A stretch of DNA of 64,000 nucleotides. Origin: Piscicola geometra. Its lineage: Eukaryota; Annelida; Clitellata; Hirudinida; Piscicolidae. The stretch spans positions 8,048,269 to 8,112,268 of the forward strand of contig OX030955.1 in the NCBI GenBank assembly GCA_943735955.1, read 5' to 3'. Of the stretch, positions 37,752 to 58,864 are shown in pieces. Position 1 is the stretch's first letter, and each line of letters starts with the position of its first letter. The position numbers were made by a program, and so were the translations under genes. The notes beneath the pieces were generated by a model. It did not search any database, was not told the origin of the DNA, and was given only the letters and a program-made list of their open reading frames with translations.

Positions 37752-38143
37752 GTGTCAAGAAGCAAGTCGATGTACAACAACCAACCGTTGTTGCCAGTTG
37801 GAGGTGTCGATCTCGTTCACCAGTTCCTGTCTAACTGTGATAGTGTCAAAAAGTTGTGGTGGCGGTTGTTTTCCAACTTTGTCGACTTGATGATGGTTGC
37901 CGCATGGAGATTACACGTTTCTTGTGGTGGAACTTTTGATCCGCTACACTTTCGTAGATAAGTGTTTCGTCAGCTGATTCAGTTTCCAGGGAACATAGTT
38001 CCAGCAATTAGTCCATCGAACACTCCAATTGTCATCATACGCTACGATGGTGTTTTCTCGAGTCAAGCAAAAAAATGCGTTGCAAACTTTGCAAAAGAAA
38101 TGCACGACAGAAATGCGAAAAATGCACCTTAATTGTGCAATAA
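37752..38143 (+). mobile_element. piggyBac-like transposase C-terminal remnant
   Basis: One frame reads MYNNQPLLPVGGVDLVHQFL then KLWWRLFSNFVDLMMVAAWR. This matches the conserved piggyBac block around GGVDLxDQ, KKWWxxLFxxLLDxxxVNAW. Further on, RYDGVF and, in a shifted frame, RCKLCKRNARQKCEKC resemble the terminal Cys-rich domain (C-x2-C ... C-x2-C). Stops and at least one frameshift separate these parts, so it is a dead copy. No TTAA-flanked termini were identified. It lies just upstream of EGF gene copy A. Confidence 0.7.
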
Positions 38144-38700
38144 TGGATCACTCGCAATAGTAGTAACATGCATTGAACAGCCAAGGTATTTTAAAAAAAT
38201 CTTTATTCTTTATGGCTTGACAGAACGCAAGCCATGTTACAAAAAATACAAAAATAGAAGGGGAACAAAAAACAAAATAAAATCGAGAAAGCAAAACGTA
38301 TTGAAATTTAAATGTGAAAAATAAGATATAATTAAAAATATATCAAAACTAAAAGATAATTATGACCTAGTTCGGCGATCTGCTGCAAATTAGACGATGC
38401 TTATGTCAAAAGACAGTTATTTTATTTTTCAATTAATATTATAAAAAATCTGAAAAGTTACTGTAAATTCGTGACACCCAGTACTAGGACGATGAGAGTC
38501 GGAACATTTTGTGTTAAATTCATGATTTAAAATAATGATATAGTTTTACGAAAAGTGAACATAAAAGATCGATATTTGAAATTTGTCTTGCATGTACCCA
38601 CTCATAATATCCAAAACATCGGCATCAGGAAGTTTTGTGATGATCAATTTTTATTTATTTGAAAAATTCCTAATAAATAAAAACATTTAATGTTTTTCCT

Positions 38701-44857
<6,157 letters not shown>

Positions 44858-45410
44858 AGATCACCATCATCATCATCATGGTCTGAGGATCATCATCATG
44901 ATGCCACGAAAGCTTTTAAAAATATCTATCTAAAAACCCCATAATACTTGCGGTTAACATTTATTATCTACATTTTTATATGAAAAATTATATTTATACT
45001 AATAAAGTTTTTGAAATTTGCGAATTTAAAATAGGTATATAAATTATATACATATATTATATATGCATATATATTCATATATTAATTATGCATATATATA
45101 TATATAATTTTCATATACATATAGTAATATATACTATATATATATATGAAAAGGATGACTAAAGAAATGTCGCACATCACTATTTAAATCACAAATTTAA
45201 ATTGAAACTTAAGTCACAATGTTACTGAAGGATAGACACCTCACTTAACTCACAGAATTTCATTGTGTATCATTATTTATAAGGTAAAACTGTTTTGAAA
45301 GCCCTTAATATATTCATAGTCATTAACATATTTTAAGTTGACAAAAAATAAAGTTCGATACAATTACCCTACATTTATTTAATTGATTGATATTCCTGGA
45401 AATTCTAGTT
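44858..45410. other. 3' flank of EGF copy A, AT-rich
   Basis: Holds the CAT run and the AATAAA at 45001 just after copy A, then ATATAT-rich DNA around 45040-45145. No gene seen. Confidence 0.6.
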
Positions 45411-45414
45411 AGGC

Positions 45415-45965
45415 TAACTTAGGTTAACAGGCTTAGGGGCACTACTCTTAGAGAAGCCGATCTATATTATTCATGTCCATTTAACTCCTCCCACTTTTTT
45501 TGCTTGACACTTGTAAGCAATTCTCAATTAAGCGCTTAATTGAAAATACTTTTTTTTTAAATAATTTAAGCGCATTTGTTAAAAATTATTATTTAAAATG
45601 CAGTTTTTTATATTGAATACTTCATATTTGCGAAGGCAATTTAACTATTTTAAGTATTTCACTATCGTATCTTCCAATTATAAAACCATATTTCGAGTCA
45701 TTATTTATTGAAAATTGAACTTGAATGTCTATGATAAATAATGACTCGAAATATGGTTTTATAATTGGAAGATACGATAGGGAAATACGCAAAATAGTTA
45801 AATTGCCTTCGCAAATATGAAGTGTTCAATATATAAAAACTGCATTTTCAATTAAGCGCTTAATTGAGAATTGTTTACAAGTGTCAATCAAAAAAAGTAG
45901 GAGGAGTTAAATGAACATGAATAATATAGATCGGCTTCTCTATGAGTAGTGCCAGGCTTAGGTTA
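45415..45965. mobile_element. Large palindromic (foldback) element
   Basis: The left half (45422-45715) contains GAGAAGCCGATCTATATTAT, TTTAACTCCTCCCACTTTTT, CAATTAAGCGCTTAATTG and TTGCGAAGGCAATTTAACTA. It reappears in reverse complement at 45730-45960 with only small changes. The centre near 45715-45730 has almost no spacer. No protein is encoded. Related arms recur at 47740-47980 and 49330-49920. Confidence 0.88.
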
Positions 45966-46165
45966 ACTGCATACAAAGAAAGCAGACTGCAAATGTGTTA
46001 AATGCTGATTTACTATGCAGATTTACATTTTTTTACAGGAAAAAATTAATTTAGGCTTAGGACAGGGTTAGGTTTACATATTTTTTTATAGAAAAATGCC
46101 ATTTTAAGAAAATCAGCATTTTACCTAATGCAGTCCGCTTTCTTCATATGCAGTTAACCTACAAC
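45960..46165. mobile_element. Foldback element related to the one at 36.6 kb
   Basis: Starts AGGTTAACTGCATACAAAGA and ends CTTCATATGCAGTTAACCTA. The inverted arms of about 70 bp carry the same GTTAACTGCA terminus and AAAGAAAGC block as 36600-36850. The spacer has TTAGGCTTAGGACAGGGTTA, loosely telomere-like. It abuts the big palindrome. Confidence 0.75.
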
Positions 46166-46299
46166 CTGTTTTTTGCCTTCAGCACTCTCCTTGAGGGTTC
46201 AATCAAACAATCACAACTATTTCTATAGCGCTTTTTTTATAATTCAAAGGCGCTTTCAAATATTTTTTTTAATAAAACCGGTTTGATAACCCTTCTTAT

Positions 46300-46419
<120 letters not shown>

Positions 46420-46708
46420 ATTTATCAATCAATCATCACTAATAATTTGTATAACGCCCTTTACTAAGTGAACAAAAGCGCTCTTCAAATAAATTTGTTA
46501 AATAAAACGGTTTTTAGACCACTACCAATGTATGTATAAATATCAATTTAAATATAAAAAAACAATCAACCTCAATATTCCAACCTCACCCACACCACAA
46601 TGACAATCACCGCCAAAAAAATTCAATCATCCCTACAGTACCAACACTCATACCACAGCACAATCATCACCACATCATCCTCACAACCATAAAACACAAT
46701 CATCATTC

Positions 46709-46843
46709 TTAATTTTCTGTCTTGCCACTGGTGCCGAGGCTGCGATAGAGGGTGAAGGAGAAGTCCTTGCCAGCACTGGAACTGCTGCTGCTATGGAAGG
46801 ATTTCTCCGTTATATCGCAGCTCACTTGATTCCCTGTGGCCAT
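46709..46843 (-). CDS. Small ORF P1, paralogous pair member, function unknown
   Basis: 44 codons from ATG 46843 (the open frame also extends upstream, reading ESVKEWPQQTK). It reads MATGNQVSCDITEKSFHSS, a Ser run, then AGKDFSFTLYRSLGTSGK and TEN stop. Its paralogue P2 differs mainly at third codon positions across GKDFSFT, which suggests past selection on protein. CAA-GTGAGC could also be a splice donor, in which case only the first part is coding. No family recognised. Confidence 0.4.
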   Translation of the reverse strand: MATGNQVSCDITEKSFHSSSSSSAGKDFSFTLYRSLGTSGKTEN

Positions 46844-47094
46844 CTTGGTCTGCTGCGGCCATTCCTTGACAGATTCAAAACAACCAACATTCGCACTAAA
46901 AACATTCTAATTAATTTAATTTTTATTAAGACTTAAGATTCTAAAATTTTAATATAGTATACCCAAAACCGTTTATTCTACAAATGCAATCTTACCCACA
47001 TTACCATGATCATCGTTGTCTTTACCATTACAAAATTTAATCATCACCACATTACCAACACTCCTACTACAGCATAATCATCACCACATCATCT

Positions 47095-47295
47095 TCACAA
47101 CCACAAAACAAAATTATCATTTTTCTTAATCTTCTTGCCACTGGTGGTGAAGCTACGAAAGAAGGTGAAGGAAAAGTCCTTGCCAACAATGAAGCTGTTG
47201 TTGTTGTGGAAGGTTTTTTCTTTTTTGTCACAGCTCACCTGGTTCCCTGCGGTCATCTTGGTTTGCTTGACAGACTCAGAACGACCAACATTCAC
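47095..47295 (-). CDS. Small ORF P2, paralogous pair member, function unknown
   Basis: 66 codons: MNVGRSESVKQTKMTAGNQV, then SCDKKEKTFHNNNSF and VGKDFSFTFFRSFTTSGKKI. It aligns with P1 over about 45 residues. A strong donor-like CAG-GTGAGC lies after TAGNQ. It could be an exon of a larger gene or a decayed duplicate. No promoter or partner exons were identified. Confidence 0.4.
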   Translation of the reverse strand: MNVGRSESVKQTKMTAGNQVSCDKKEKTFHNNNSFIVGKDFSFTFFRSFTTSGKKIKKNDNFVLWL

Positions 47296-47739
47296 ACAAA
47301 AAACATTATAATTAATAATCTTTGATTTTTACTAAGATTTTAACATTTTAAAATACTATAACCAAAACCGTTTATTCCACAAATTTATTTGAGCGGTTAC
47401 AAAAGAGGTCGTTATAAAAGTTGGGATTTTTTAATTGATTTTTTAAAAATGTATTAAAGATGGGAATTGCTGTTACACTGTTTAAATTAAATAAATGTTA
47501 TATGTCGAAAATGCGATTTCAAAAAAAGGACATTCAAGGCTCATGAAGATGATTTCTACCGGACCTGCTAGTGTATAAATAAGTATAAATATAACCGGGT
47601 TAGAGATTTCATTCATGCATATGTGGCATATTGTCAGTGAAATTTTGCTACTATCCTAGATTATTTAAGCTATATATTTATATATCTTTATTCCAGTATC
47701 TGTATTCACAATTAATATAATTCATATAATGTCAGTGAA

Positions 47740-49925
47740 ATTTTCTTGTTCATTTAACGCCTCCCACTTTTTTGATTGAAATTTGTTAATTCCATTAAGC
47801 GCTTAATAGAAAAATATGTATATATTTATAAGTATTTTTAAAAAAACAATATAAGCGCCATAGATATCCTACAAACAACAAGTATGATAAGCGCATTTGG
47901 ATGCTCTCGCTTGTAGACCCCCGCCTTCATACAAACATATACTCATATAGTTTGATTGGCCCAGCGTTGATTAGTATGCATGCATTTGATTAGTCCACCA
48001 AACATAAAATGCACATACACACAAGCACACATCCATAAAAATTATTGAAGACAAGTTTCCAATGTTTAAATAGCTGTGTGGTAATGCTAATAGGCAAAAT
48101 AAAATAATTTAAATTTTGCCTATGACATTTAGTGCTCTGACCAATATTATGCAACAACTTTTTTATTGAAAAATTTCACATAATATTTTTTAATTTTTTA
48201 AAAATGTTTTACTAGTAATATGGTGAAAAATATCTTATAAATTTAAAATATTCTATTTTACCAATTATTAAGTATTTCACGTAAAACTTAATTTTTGAAA
48301 GTTTAAACTTAATTGAAGGTAATAAAAACCTATTATTAAGTATTTCACGTAAAAGATAGTGCATCAATTGTTTTTATTCTCGAAAACCATCCCACTGAGA
48401 GAGTATGTTCCTTCCTTATTGAATAAGGCTTATTCATTCTCACTCATTCAACAACAACAAAATACAAAAAACTAGAAGAGATTTGAGCTAAAGAAAACCA
48501 AGCACATTCCATGTGCATCAGCAGAAGCAAAAGAGATCAGTCAAGAGAATGGAGCAGCCTATGGCCTGTTGGGTTTTGAAGTGACTTGCCCACTAACAGT
48601 GAAATAGGTCTTTTTTTCAACATTATGACACTGTTCTATAATATTTTCAAACCCATTATCTTAATTTAACCACCTATTTTGTATCATGGTAGCTGACATT
48701 GATAAAAAGATTTAAAATAAAACATGTCAAGACTATCCAAGAAGAAATATTCTGACTGCTGATAGGCAAAAGAAAATACTTTAAAATTATGAAACATCTA
48801 CCCACGTTTTATAAGTAAAACATGCTGATGACTTTTAGTCCTCTGACCAATATTATGCCAACATTTTTTTAGTGAACAATTTCATATAATATTTTTAAAT
48901 TTTTAACATATCGAGTTTAATAAAGTGGTAAAAACTTAATTTTTAAACGACTGTGAACAGATTTGAATTTGTTAAAGCTGCAAAGGATATGCTGCAAATT
49001 AGAGCAATAAATCATTTCGATGAAATTTTTTCGACTTTGATTGTTTCTATCATCTTCATTTAGGTTATAATAGTATTCTAGAAAAAAATAAACCATAATT
49101 ATTGTTCATTTTACGATATATCTCGTATCAAATAGTTGCCGAAAGAAAAAAAAATGGCCGCCTTTATTTATCATTATTTTCATGTCTTACATACATCAGC
49201 TGATATTAGTAAATAAACAGTGCCGTTAGCTATAAAATGTTAATCTTAAAGCTGCGTAATATATGTTTTAGTCATGTTTTTACACAAGTAGTGACCAATC
49301 AAAGTCATGCATATATTAACGCTGGGCCAATCAAACTACTTATAAATGTATGGGTATATGTTTGTATGAAGGCGGGGGTCTCCAAGCGAGAACAACCGCG
49401 CATTTACCAAATTATTATTTAAAACAAATTTTTCTATATCGAATAAATCATATTTGCGAAGAAAATTTAACTATTTTAAGTATATCACTATCGCATCTTC
49501 AAATATAAAACCATATTTTGAGTCTTTTTTTTGTATAGGCATTTAAGTTTTATTTTTCAATAATCTTTCCTTTATTTTACGCATAATAATAGTTAAAGTT
49601 CAACTGTTAAACTTACTGGTCTATAAAAAAATATTAAAAGACACGTTTTTTTGTTTTTATTAATAAAATAATAAATAAAACTCTAAACTGAATATTAATT
49701 TCTAATTAGTTCTAATGTTCTTTGAAAAATTAATTTTAATTTTCTTAGAAAAATTACATTCTAATTTACTATCCGCCACATAAACCTTAAAATTTGTGTT
49801 TTACTTTTAACAAATATCAATTAAAAAGTGGGAGGAGTTAAATGAACATGAATTATATAGAATCTATATTATAGATTCTAGAATATATTATAGAATATAT
49901 TATAGAATAAGCCGATCTATATCCT
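47740..49925. repeat. Inverted-repeat pair flanking about 1.3 kb
   Basis: The left arm (about 47745-47960: TTCATTTAACGCCTCCCACT, TTAAGCGCTTAATAG, GTAGACCCCCGCCTTCATAC) has its reverse complement in the right arm (about 49345-49400 GTATGAAGGCGGGGGTCTCC, and 49815-49850 AGTGGGAGGAGTTAAATGAA). The right arm also repeats the TTTGCGAAG/ATATAAAACCATATTTTGAG segment of the 45.4-kb palindrome. Inside, TTAGTGCTCTGACCAATATT (48130) and TTAGTCCTCTGACCAATATT (48836) are direct repeats. No transposase seen. Confidence 0.72.
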
Positions 49926-50314
49926 AGATCGGCTTATAAATTATTATACAACTTCACCTAAAAAGTCTTGAAGAATCAAATCAGTACTTTTCATGAAAAT
50001 GAAGTTTTGAATGGATTCTTAAATATAAAAGTTAAATGGGAGTGAGCAAAAGTAATTCTTCAACCATATTGATGTTGAAAATTGTTTATAAGTGAAGATT
50101 TATGATAAGTCTGTTAGGTAAGCTAAAAATCTGAAAAGTATCTGATTATTGCAAGGCTGAAAAAATGTGCTTAATTTCTGTCAAGAAAGAGCATGTACCC
50201 ACTCATAAATTTCCAAAAAACAGCAGCAGTAAGTTTTTTGATGATCATTTTAAAAGTTTTTATTAATTTTCAAATGAAAATTTAGAATAATAAAAAATTT
50301 AATGTTTTTTTCAG

Positions 50315-53569
<3,255 letters not shown>

Positions 53570-53787
53570 GGATCATCATCATGATGGTCTGAGGATCATC
53601 ATCATGGTGGTCTGCAGGGAAGCAGCCACCTCACAACTCTCTGTCATGCTTCTCGCTGTCTCGCATAACTTCTCATGGTGCTCAGTGTTGTAGTAGTAGT
53701 GGTGTTCTATCAGCTTGTACTCTTAGCATTTACAAGAGTTGTGCAATGATCAAAAAGCCTAATTAGACTATTTAAATGGTTCTTGTG

Positions 53788-53884
<97 letters not shown>

Positions 53885-55637
53885 CTAGCATCAAGCTTAC
53901 TCCCTTGTTAGCCAAACTCTCACTGAGTTCTGAGTTATAGATCATTAATTTCATCTTTTTCAGATTTTCTTAAACAATGCAATGATGAAAATCATTGAAG
54001 TGGCGTAAAGGCGTCGATCATTGAGGCCAAACTTATATTCATTGTGTTTGAGGTTTTCTTTTGTCTTACAAATTCGAGTTTGTGTGTGTGTGTGTGTCTG
54101 TGTGTGTGTGTTTGTGTGTGGGAGTGTGTGTATTTTAAAATCTAGTTACCGTGAAGCTCCATGTATAAACGTGGTGTTTCATGGTAATTTCTTTTGTTTG
54201 TCCAAGGAAATGACCGAATTAATGTCATTACAATGACATTAGTCGCTGCATTTTACTAAATCATTCCTTCCCTTCTTCATTCATTCATTTATTTATTCCT
54301 CCTTTCACAATCAACCATATATATTAAACATGCATTATCTCACTCCTTCTGCTGTTTTTGTATTGTTTTTGCTTTTGTGTTGTTTTCTAACATACGAGAG
54401 ACATCTCTAGAGGTATAGAATCTTAAATCGTTTTCCACCTAAACTTGTAAGTATTTTCACTTTTTACTCATTCTGAAAGCGAATTACTTTAAATTTAACA
54501 TGGTTTTTAAAGATTTTCTTTATTAAATTTTTGTTTTTATGTCTGAAATTTTTTTCCTCAAATTTTAATGTAGATGTATTACGTTAAAAGTTGTTTTGGT
54601 CACGGGAGTTTTTCAATATTCACTCATGTAGCCTTTCACTCACAGCCGTTCCAAAAGGTATTCATTATCGAAGTTCTTGATTGTTCCCACTTGAATTCTA
54701 CAAAATTATTTTTGCATAGTGGTATAAAGTTATTCCTTTCAACTTGTGATTTTAGATGCTTTGAGGCTTGTTTTGATTTGTTTGTATATATTCAAGATTT
54801 TGTTAGCAGCAGCCATCTTGGCCGCCGCTTTAACCGTTTATGATTTTGTTGAATAGTTTGTCTTCTGATCCAATAGTTTTGTTTTTTTAAACTTCAAACA
54901 ATATTAACTACTTCTAAATCATTATTTACTTTTCGTAAGGATCTGAAGACATATCTGTTTAACAAATTTATTTACGAGCGCTCTTGAATTTGAGGAAAGA
55001 GCGCTATAGAAATTTATTTGATTGATTCTAAGTGCATAAATATTGTAATTGGTGTTAGTTAAGATTCTTCCATTCAAGTGTTTGTAGATTTGCCAGTGGT
55101 AGCTTAGGCCAACACATACGTTCAAGAAATGTTCATAATACCTTCATAGTTTAAGGGTGTCATTTGACTTCTACATTGGCATCACTTATCTTAGTATCTT
55201 CTTGATTATAATTTAAGGACCAATTCAAAATATGCATGCTTTCTTGTTACTGTTTAATCACTGGAACTTGAAAGTACTTGCTAAGAAAACAGCTAAGAAT
55301 CTTTTTACTATGAAGTTGTTGAAATTGCGCTGAAAAAACTCGATATTTGTGATTTAGCTATTTTTATAAAAATCATTGTTTTAAATATATTATCAACTTT
55401 CTTTTTTGAATAAAAAGTTTACTTTTAAATTTATTACGCTATTTTTAAAACTAAATTTAATGCACTACTTTTAAGCTTTAAAAAAGTTGGATTTAAGCAA
55501 AAATCCTGGTTTTGATTCTACAAGTACGAATATTTATAAATTATATTGCAAAAATTCTTAATATCTGAAGTCGCTCATGCTCTGTAGGCTTTTTCAATTT
55601 TTAATTTGAAACTTGTCACAGCTACACATTTAAAAAG
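53570..55637. other. Intergenic region between EGF copy B and DOLPP1
   Basis: Contains a (GT)n run (53788-53882), a shorter GT run (54076-54135), an AT-rich stretch and a LINE 3' scrap (listed separately). No other exon is seen. Confidence 0.65.
54925..55040 (+). mobile_element. LINE 3'-end fragment
   Basis: One frame reads FRKDLKTYLFNKFIYERS then stop, like the FKxxLKTHLF terminus of many L2/Jockey-type ORF2 proteins. It is followed by AAAGAGCGCTATAGAAATTT and a TTGATTGATT-like tail. A similar AAGAGCGCTATAGATATTTA tail without the coding part is at about 60206-60240. Confidence 0.6.
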
Positions 55638-58461
55638 ATGGAGTTACAAAACGAAACATTGCCATGGAAGTCCATTTCATTGACGCATGTTGAATATCAA
55701 AAAGGTAAAAAATAGAATATAAAATGTTCAAAAAAGTAAGCTATTGATAATATATGCAGGTGACTATGTGGGCATGGTGTTGGCGTGGTTTTCATTGCTG
55801 CCTATATTCTCCTTGGTCTCCATGGGTTCACTCATTCTCTTCAGGAGAGACCTCCACACTGTATGACTTATAACTCCCTCTAATCTACTTTATCAACACT
55901 CTGCCTTCTCAACATTTACAATCTGGCTACTAAATTAATTAATTAGTTTAGGTAGTTGCACGGATTTTTTATTTTCACTTTTTTGAGTTTTAATTATTAT
56001 TTTCTGAAAAAGGAGTTTAAAACATTAAAAAATATACTAAATATTTTACTAAGCGATTCCAAATAACGAAGATATAGCTATTTAAAAGTTGAAATTAGCA
56101 TTAGAGGTCTCATATGTTGTTAGGCTAAATAAGTGAGTCACGTTGCAGCGCGTCGATTAAATCAAGTGTCCGGCTTGTATTAACGGCATTATACAAACTT
56201 CATATACTTGTATATAAGAATATACGTTTTATTATTGTCATTATGCAACAGCTTTGACGGTCAATATATCTGCTCTGAAAACTTTTTAAATAGTGAAATC
56301 TTCGAAATTACATCAAACAATAATCAATATAAACTTAGAACATTAAAAAATATTTGTCAGCTCCCAATAAAGGGCAGAATATCTGATAACCAGATGCAAA
56401 TGAGACATTATTGCCAGGCTCGCCATTAAGTTAACAGAGAGCCTTCGTTTATAGCATATACACATAAGACTAGCATTGTCCTATCAGCGCGATTAAATAC
56501 AAATTAAAGGGCCATGCAACTAGCTAAATTAGTTATATTTGTTTTGGTGATCATCTCACATGCAAACATAGTGATTGAGGTTTTGAAATCATTTGCAGGT
56601 ATTTTTATTAGCAGGCTTTGTGGCTAACGAAGCTTTGAACTACACACTGAAACATCTCATCAAAGAACTTCGACCTCTTGGTTGGTTTCATAGACTTTCT
56701 TTGAAGTATTTTTAAGATCTGTTAGCAAGTATAAAGAATGGTTATTTAAAAAATAACTTCTTCAAGGTCATAGGGTCACCTTCACGGAGTATGGCATGCC
56801 CTCCAGTCATGCACAGTTCAGTGCCTTCTTTGCCAGCTATGCCATCCTTTTTCTATATGTCAGGTTATTAACAATCCTACTCATATTGAGACTTATTTTA
56901 AGGAAATTGGTTTTCACATATTTCAGATTTTGTTTAAAATAGTAACACTTGCAAATGGATCGCAACATTATCTGTTGCACAACAACACTTTCAAAATGCA
57001 TCACAGTATCAACAACTACACCTGAAACTTCTCAAATACATCTACAAAACCCCAACATTAAAAACTCTTCAACAACTCTACTTCCACAACATCAACAACT
57101 CCACCACAACACCTACAACAGACTGCACCACAACACCTACAACAGGCTGCACCACAACACCTACAACAGACTGCACCACAACATCAACAACTCAACCACA
57201 ACATCAACAACACTACTACCACAACACCTGCAACAGTCTGCACCACAACACCTACAACAGACTGCACCACAACACCCACAACAGACTGCACCACAACACC
57301 CACAACAGACTGCATCACAACACCTGCAACAGACTGCATTACAACACCCACAACAGACTGCACCACAACACCTACAACAGACTGCACCACAACACCTACA
57401 ACAGAGTGCACCACAACACCTGCAACAGACTGCACCACAACACCTACAACAGACTGCACCACAACACTTCATGGAGTCAAAACGTTTGGAAGTTGTTGAC
57501 CAGTGCTGCAGTCATCGTCACAGCCGCCCTCGTCGCCTACAGCAGGTTCAACTACATCCTAGATTCTATCATCACCGCAATCACCATCATCATCACTACA
57601 CCACAACAGGGTGTACCTCTTGTACCACAGCAGCAGCCAGGTGTACTGGGGTCTGCTGGTGGGGGTGGTGGCAGGATGCACTGGCTTCTGCACCATCCAC
57701 TTCCTCCTCACTCCCTTCTTCCCACTTATCGCCTCATGGTTTCACTTTCTGAACCTTAGTTTTCGTCCTTTATAGGAACCTATAGTTCCGCTAAATTAAG
57801 TGTTTTATTCAACTGAAATTGAACTTTTAGTACTTCATAACTTTTATATTTTACTTATAAATAATTGTTTATATAATTTAATTGGGATATTTCAACATTT
57901 CAAATGTCTTAATTTTCTAGAAAAATTAACTATTTGTTTCATCTGTAATGCGTAATGTATGTAGCCGGTCATAAGCGGTAGGTACTTAATTTAATCAGTC
58001 AACAACTATCCTCATTCACCCATCCACCCATCCATCCACCCACCCACCCATCCACCTACCCACCCACCCATCCACCTACCCACCCACCCATCCACCTACC
58101 CACCCACCCATCCACCTACCCACCCACCCATCCACCTACCCATCCACCCACCCACCCACCCATCCACCCACCCACCCACCCATCCACCCACCCACCCATC
58201 CACCCACCCATCCACCCACCCATCCACCCACCCACCCATTCACCCACCCACCCACCTACCACGACCACCCACCCATCCACCCACCACGACCACCCATCTA
58301 CCCACCACGACCACCCTGCACCACTGCACAGGCGCTTGAGCGAGTGGCTGATGCTGAGGGACACCACCTCAATTCCGAACATCATGTGGTTCGAGTACTG
58401 CTCACAACGCACAGAGGCCATCAACCGCCTCAAGATGATGCAGTGGAAGAAGAGTAGCTGA
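55638..58461 (+). CDS. DOLPP1: Dolichyldiphosphatase 1, complete, seven exons
   Basis: ER-membrane PAP2-superfamily enzyme that removes a phosphate from dolichyl diphosphate on the lumenal side, recycling the carrier for N-glycosylation. Exons: 55638-55704, 55760-55860, 56599-56680, 56767-56863, 57453-57545, 57610-57738, 58332-58461. Phases close; 699 nt, 232 aa (human 238). The start [20 protein letters not shown] aligns with the human SWRPVTLTHVEY region. PAP2 motifs: KHLIKELRP (K74, R81, P82), YGMPSSH with His98, and [14 protein letters not shown] (R147, His153). Hydrophobic segments lie between them. The C-terminus [15 protein letters not shown] matches human RDTSLIPNVLWFEY. The exon 5 acceptor lies in a 24-bp minisatellite, and the exon 7 acceptor follows a CACC tract. 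A possible poly(A) signal AATAAA is at 58751. Confidence 0.97.
57085..57470 (+). repeat. 24-bp minisatellite containing the DOLPP1 exon 5 acceptor
   Basis: About 14 copies of ACTGCACCACAACACCTACA-ACAG (24 bp), with some ACTGCACCACAACATCAACA variants early in the array. Each unit ends CTACAACAG, a usable 3' splice site, followed by ACTGCACCAC. The last unit junction (57452/57453) is the acceptor I assign: A completes the Arg codon and CTG CAC CAC AAC ACT TCA follows in frame. Confidence 0.93.
58015..58315. repeat. CACCCATC tract in DOLPP1 intron 6
   Basis: About 300 bp of CCACCCAT/CCACCTAC units ending close to the acceptor CTGCACAG of the last DOLPP1 exon. Confidence 0.93.
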
Positions 58462-58469
58462 GGTGTTTG

Positions 58470-58470
<1 letters not shown>

Positions 58471-58524
<54 letters not shown>

Positions 58525-58530
58525 GTGTGT
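58471..58530. repeat. (GT)n in the DOLPP1 3' flank
   Basis: About 60 bp of GT starting ten bases after the DOLPP1 stop codon, presumably in the 3' UTR. Confidence 0.92.
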
Positions 58531-58864
58531 TTCCTTGTGTCTTTGTGTGTTCATGTTTGTTTGTGCGTGTTTTGTGTGATGGCGCTTCAGAAATTAACTT
58601 TTACTCATTTATTTTTTTCGGATTAGACTTGTGTGCTTGGTGTATGCGAAGTTGTGTTGTAGGAGTTGGAGAAGTCATAGAGGATTTCATACAGGTGGCC
58701 ACATACACACAGCATGTTCAACTGTTTTTCGTTTATCGTTAAAGTATTTTAATAAAATTAGTAAAAACGTTAATAGTAGTAGTAGTGGTGGTGGTAGTAG
58801 TTGTAGTAGTAGTAGTAGTAGTAGTACTAGTGGTGATGGTAGTAGTGGTAATAGTAGTGGTCGT

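Larger units (their letters stand above)
46520..47390. repeat. Tandem duplication of an approximately 430-bp unit
   Basis: Two diverged copies, about 46530-46970 and 46975-47380, share AATCATCACCACATCATC-type stretches, GGTGAAGGA(G/A)AAGTCCTTGCCA and CTTAAT blocks. Both include AAAACCGTTTATTC(T/C)ACAAAT at one edge. Each contains one minus-strand ORF (listed separately). Confidence 0.8.

Noticed and set aside
57161..57472. Cys/Val-rich minus-strand frames opposite DOLPP1
   Set aside because: Antisense shadow of the 24-bp minisatellite.
56949..57752. 267-codon plus-strand open frame rich in Gln/His/Thr
   Set aside because: It is minisatellite sequence read in a frame different from DOLPP1, and it overlaps true DOLPP1 exons 5 and 6 out of frame.
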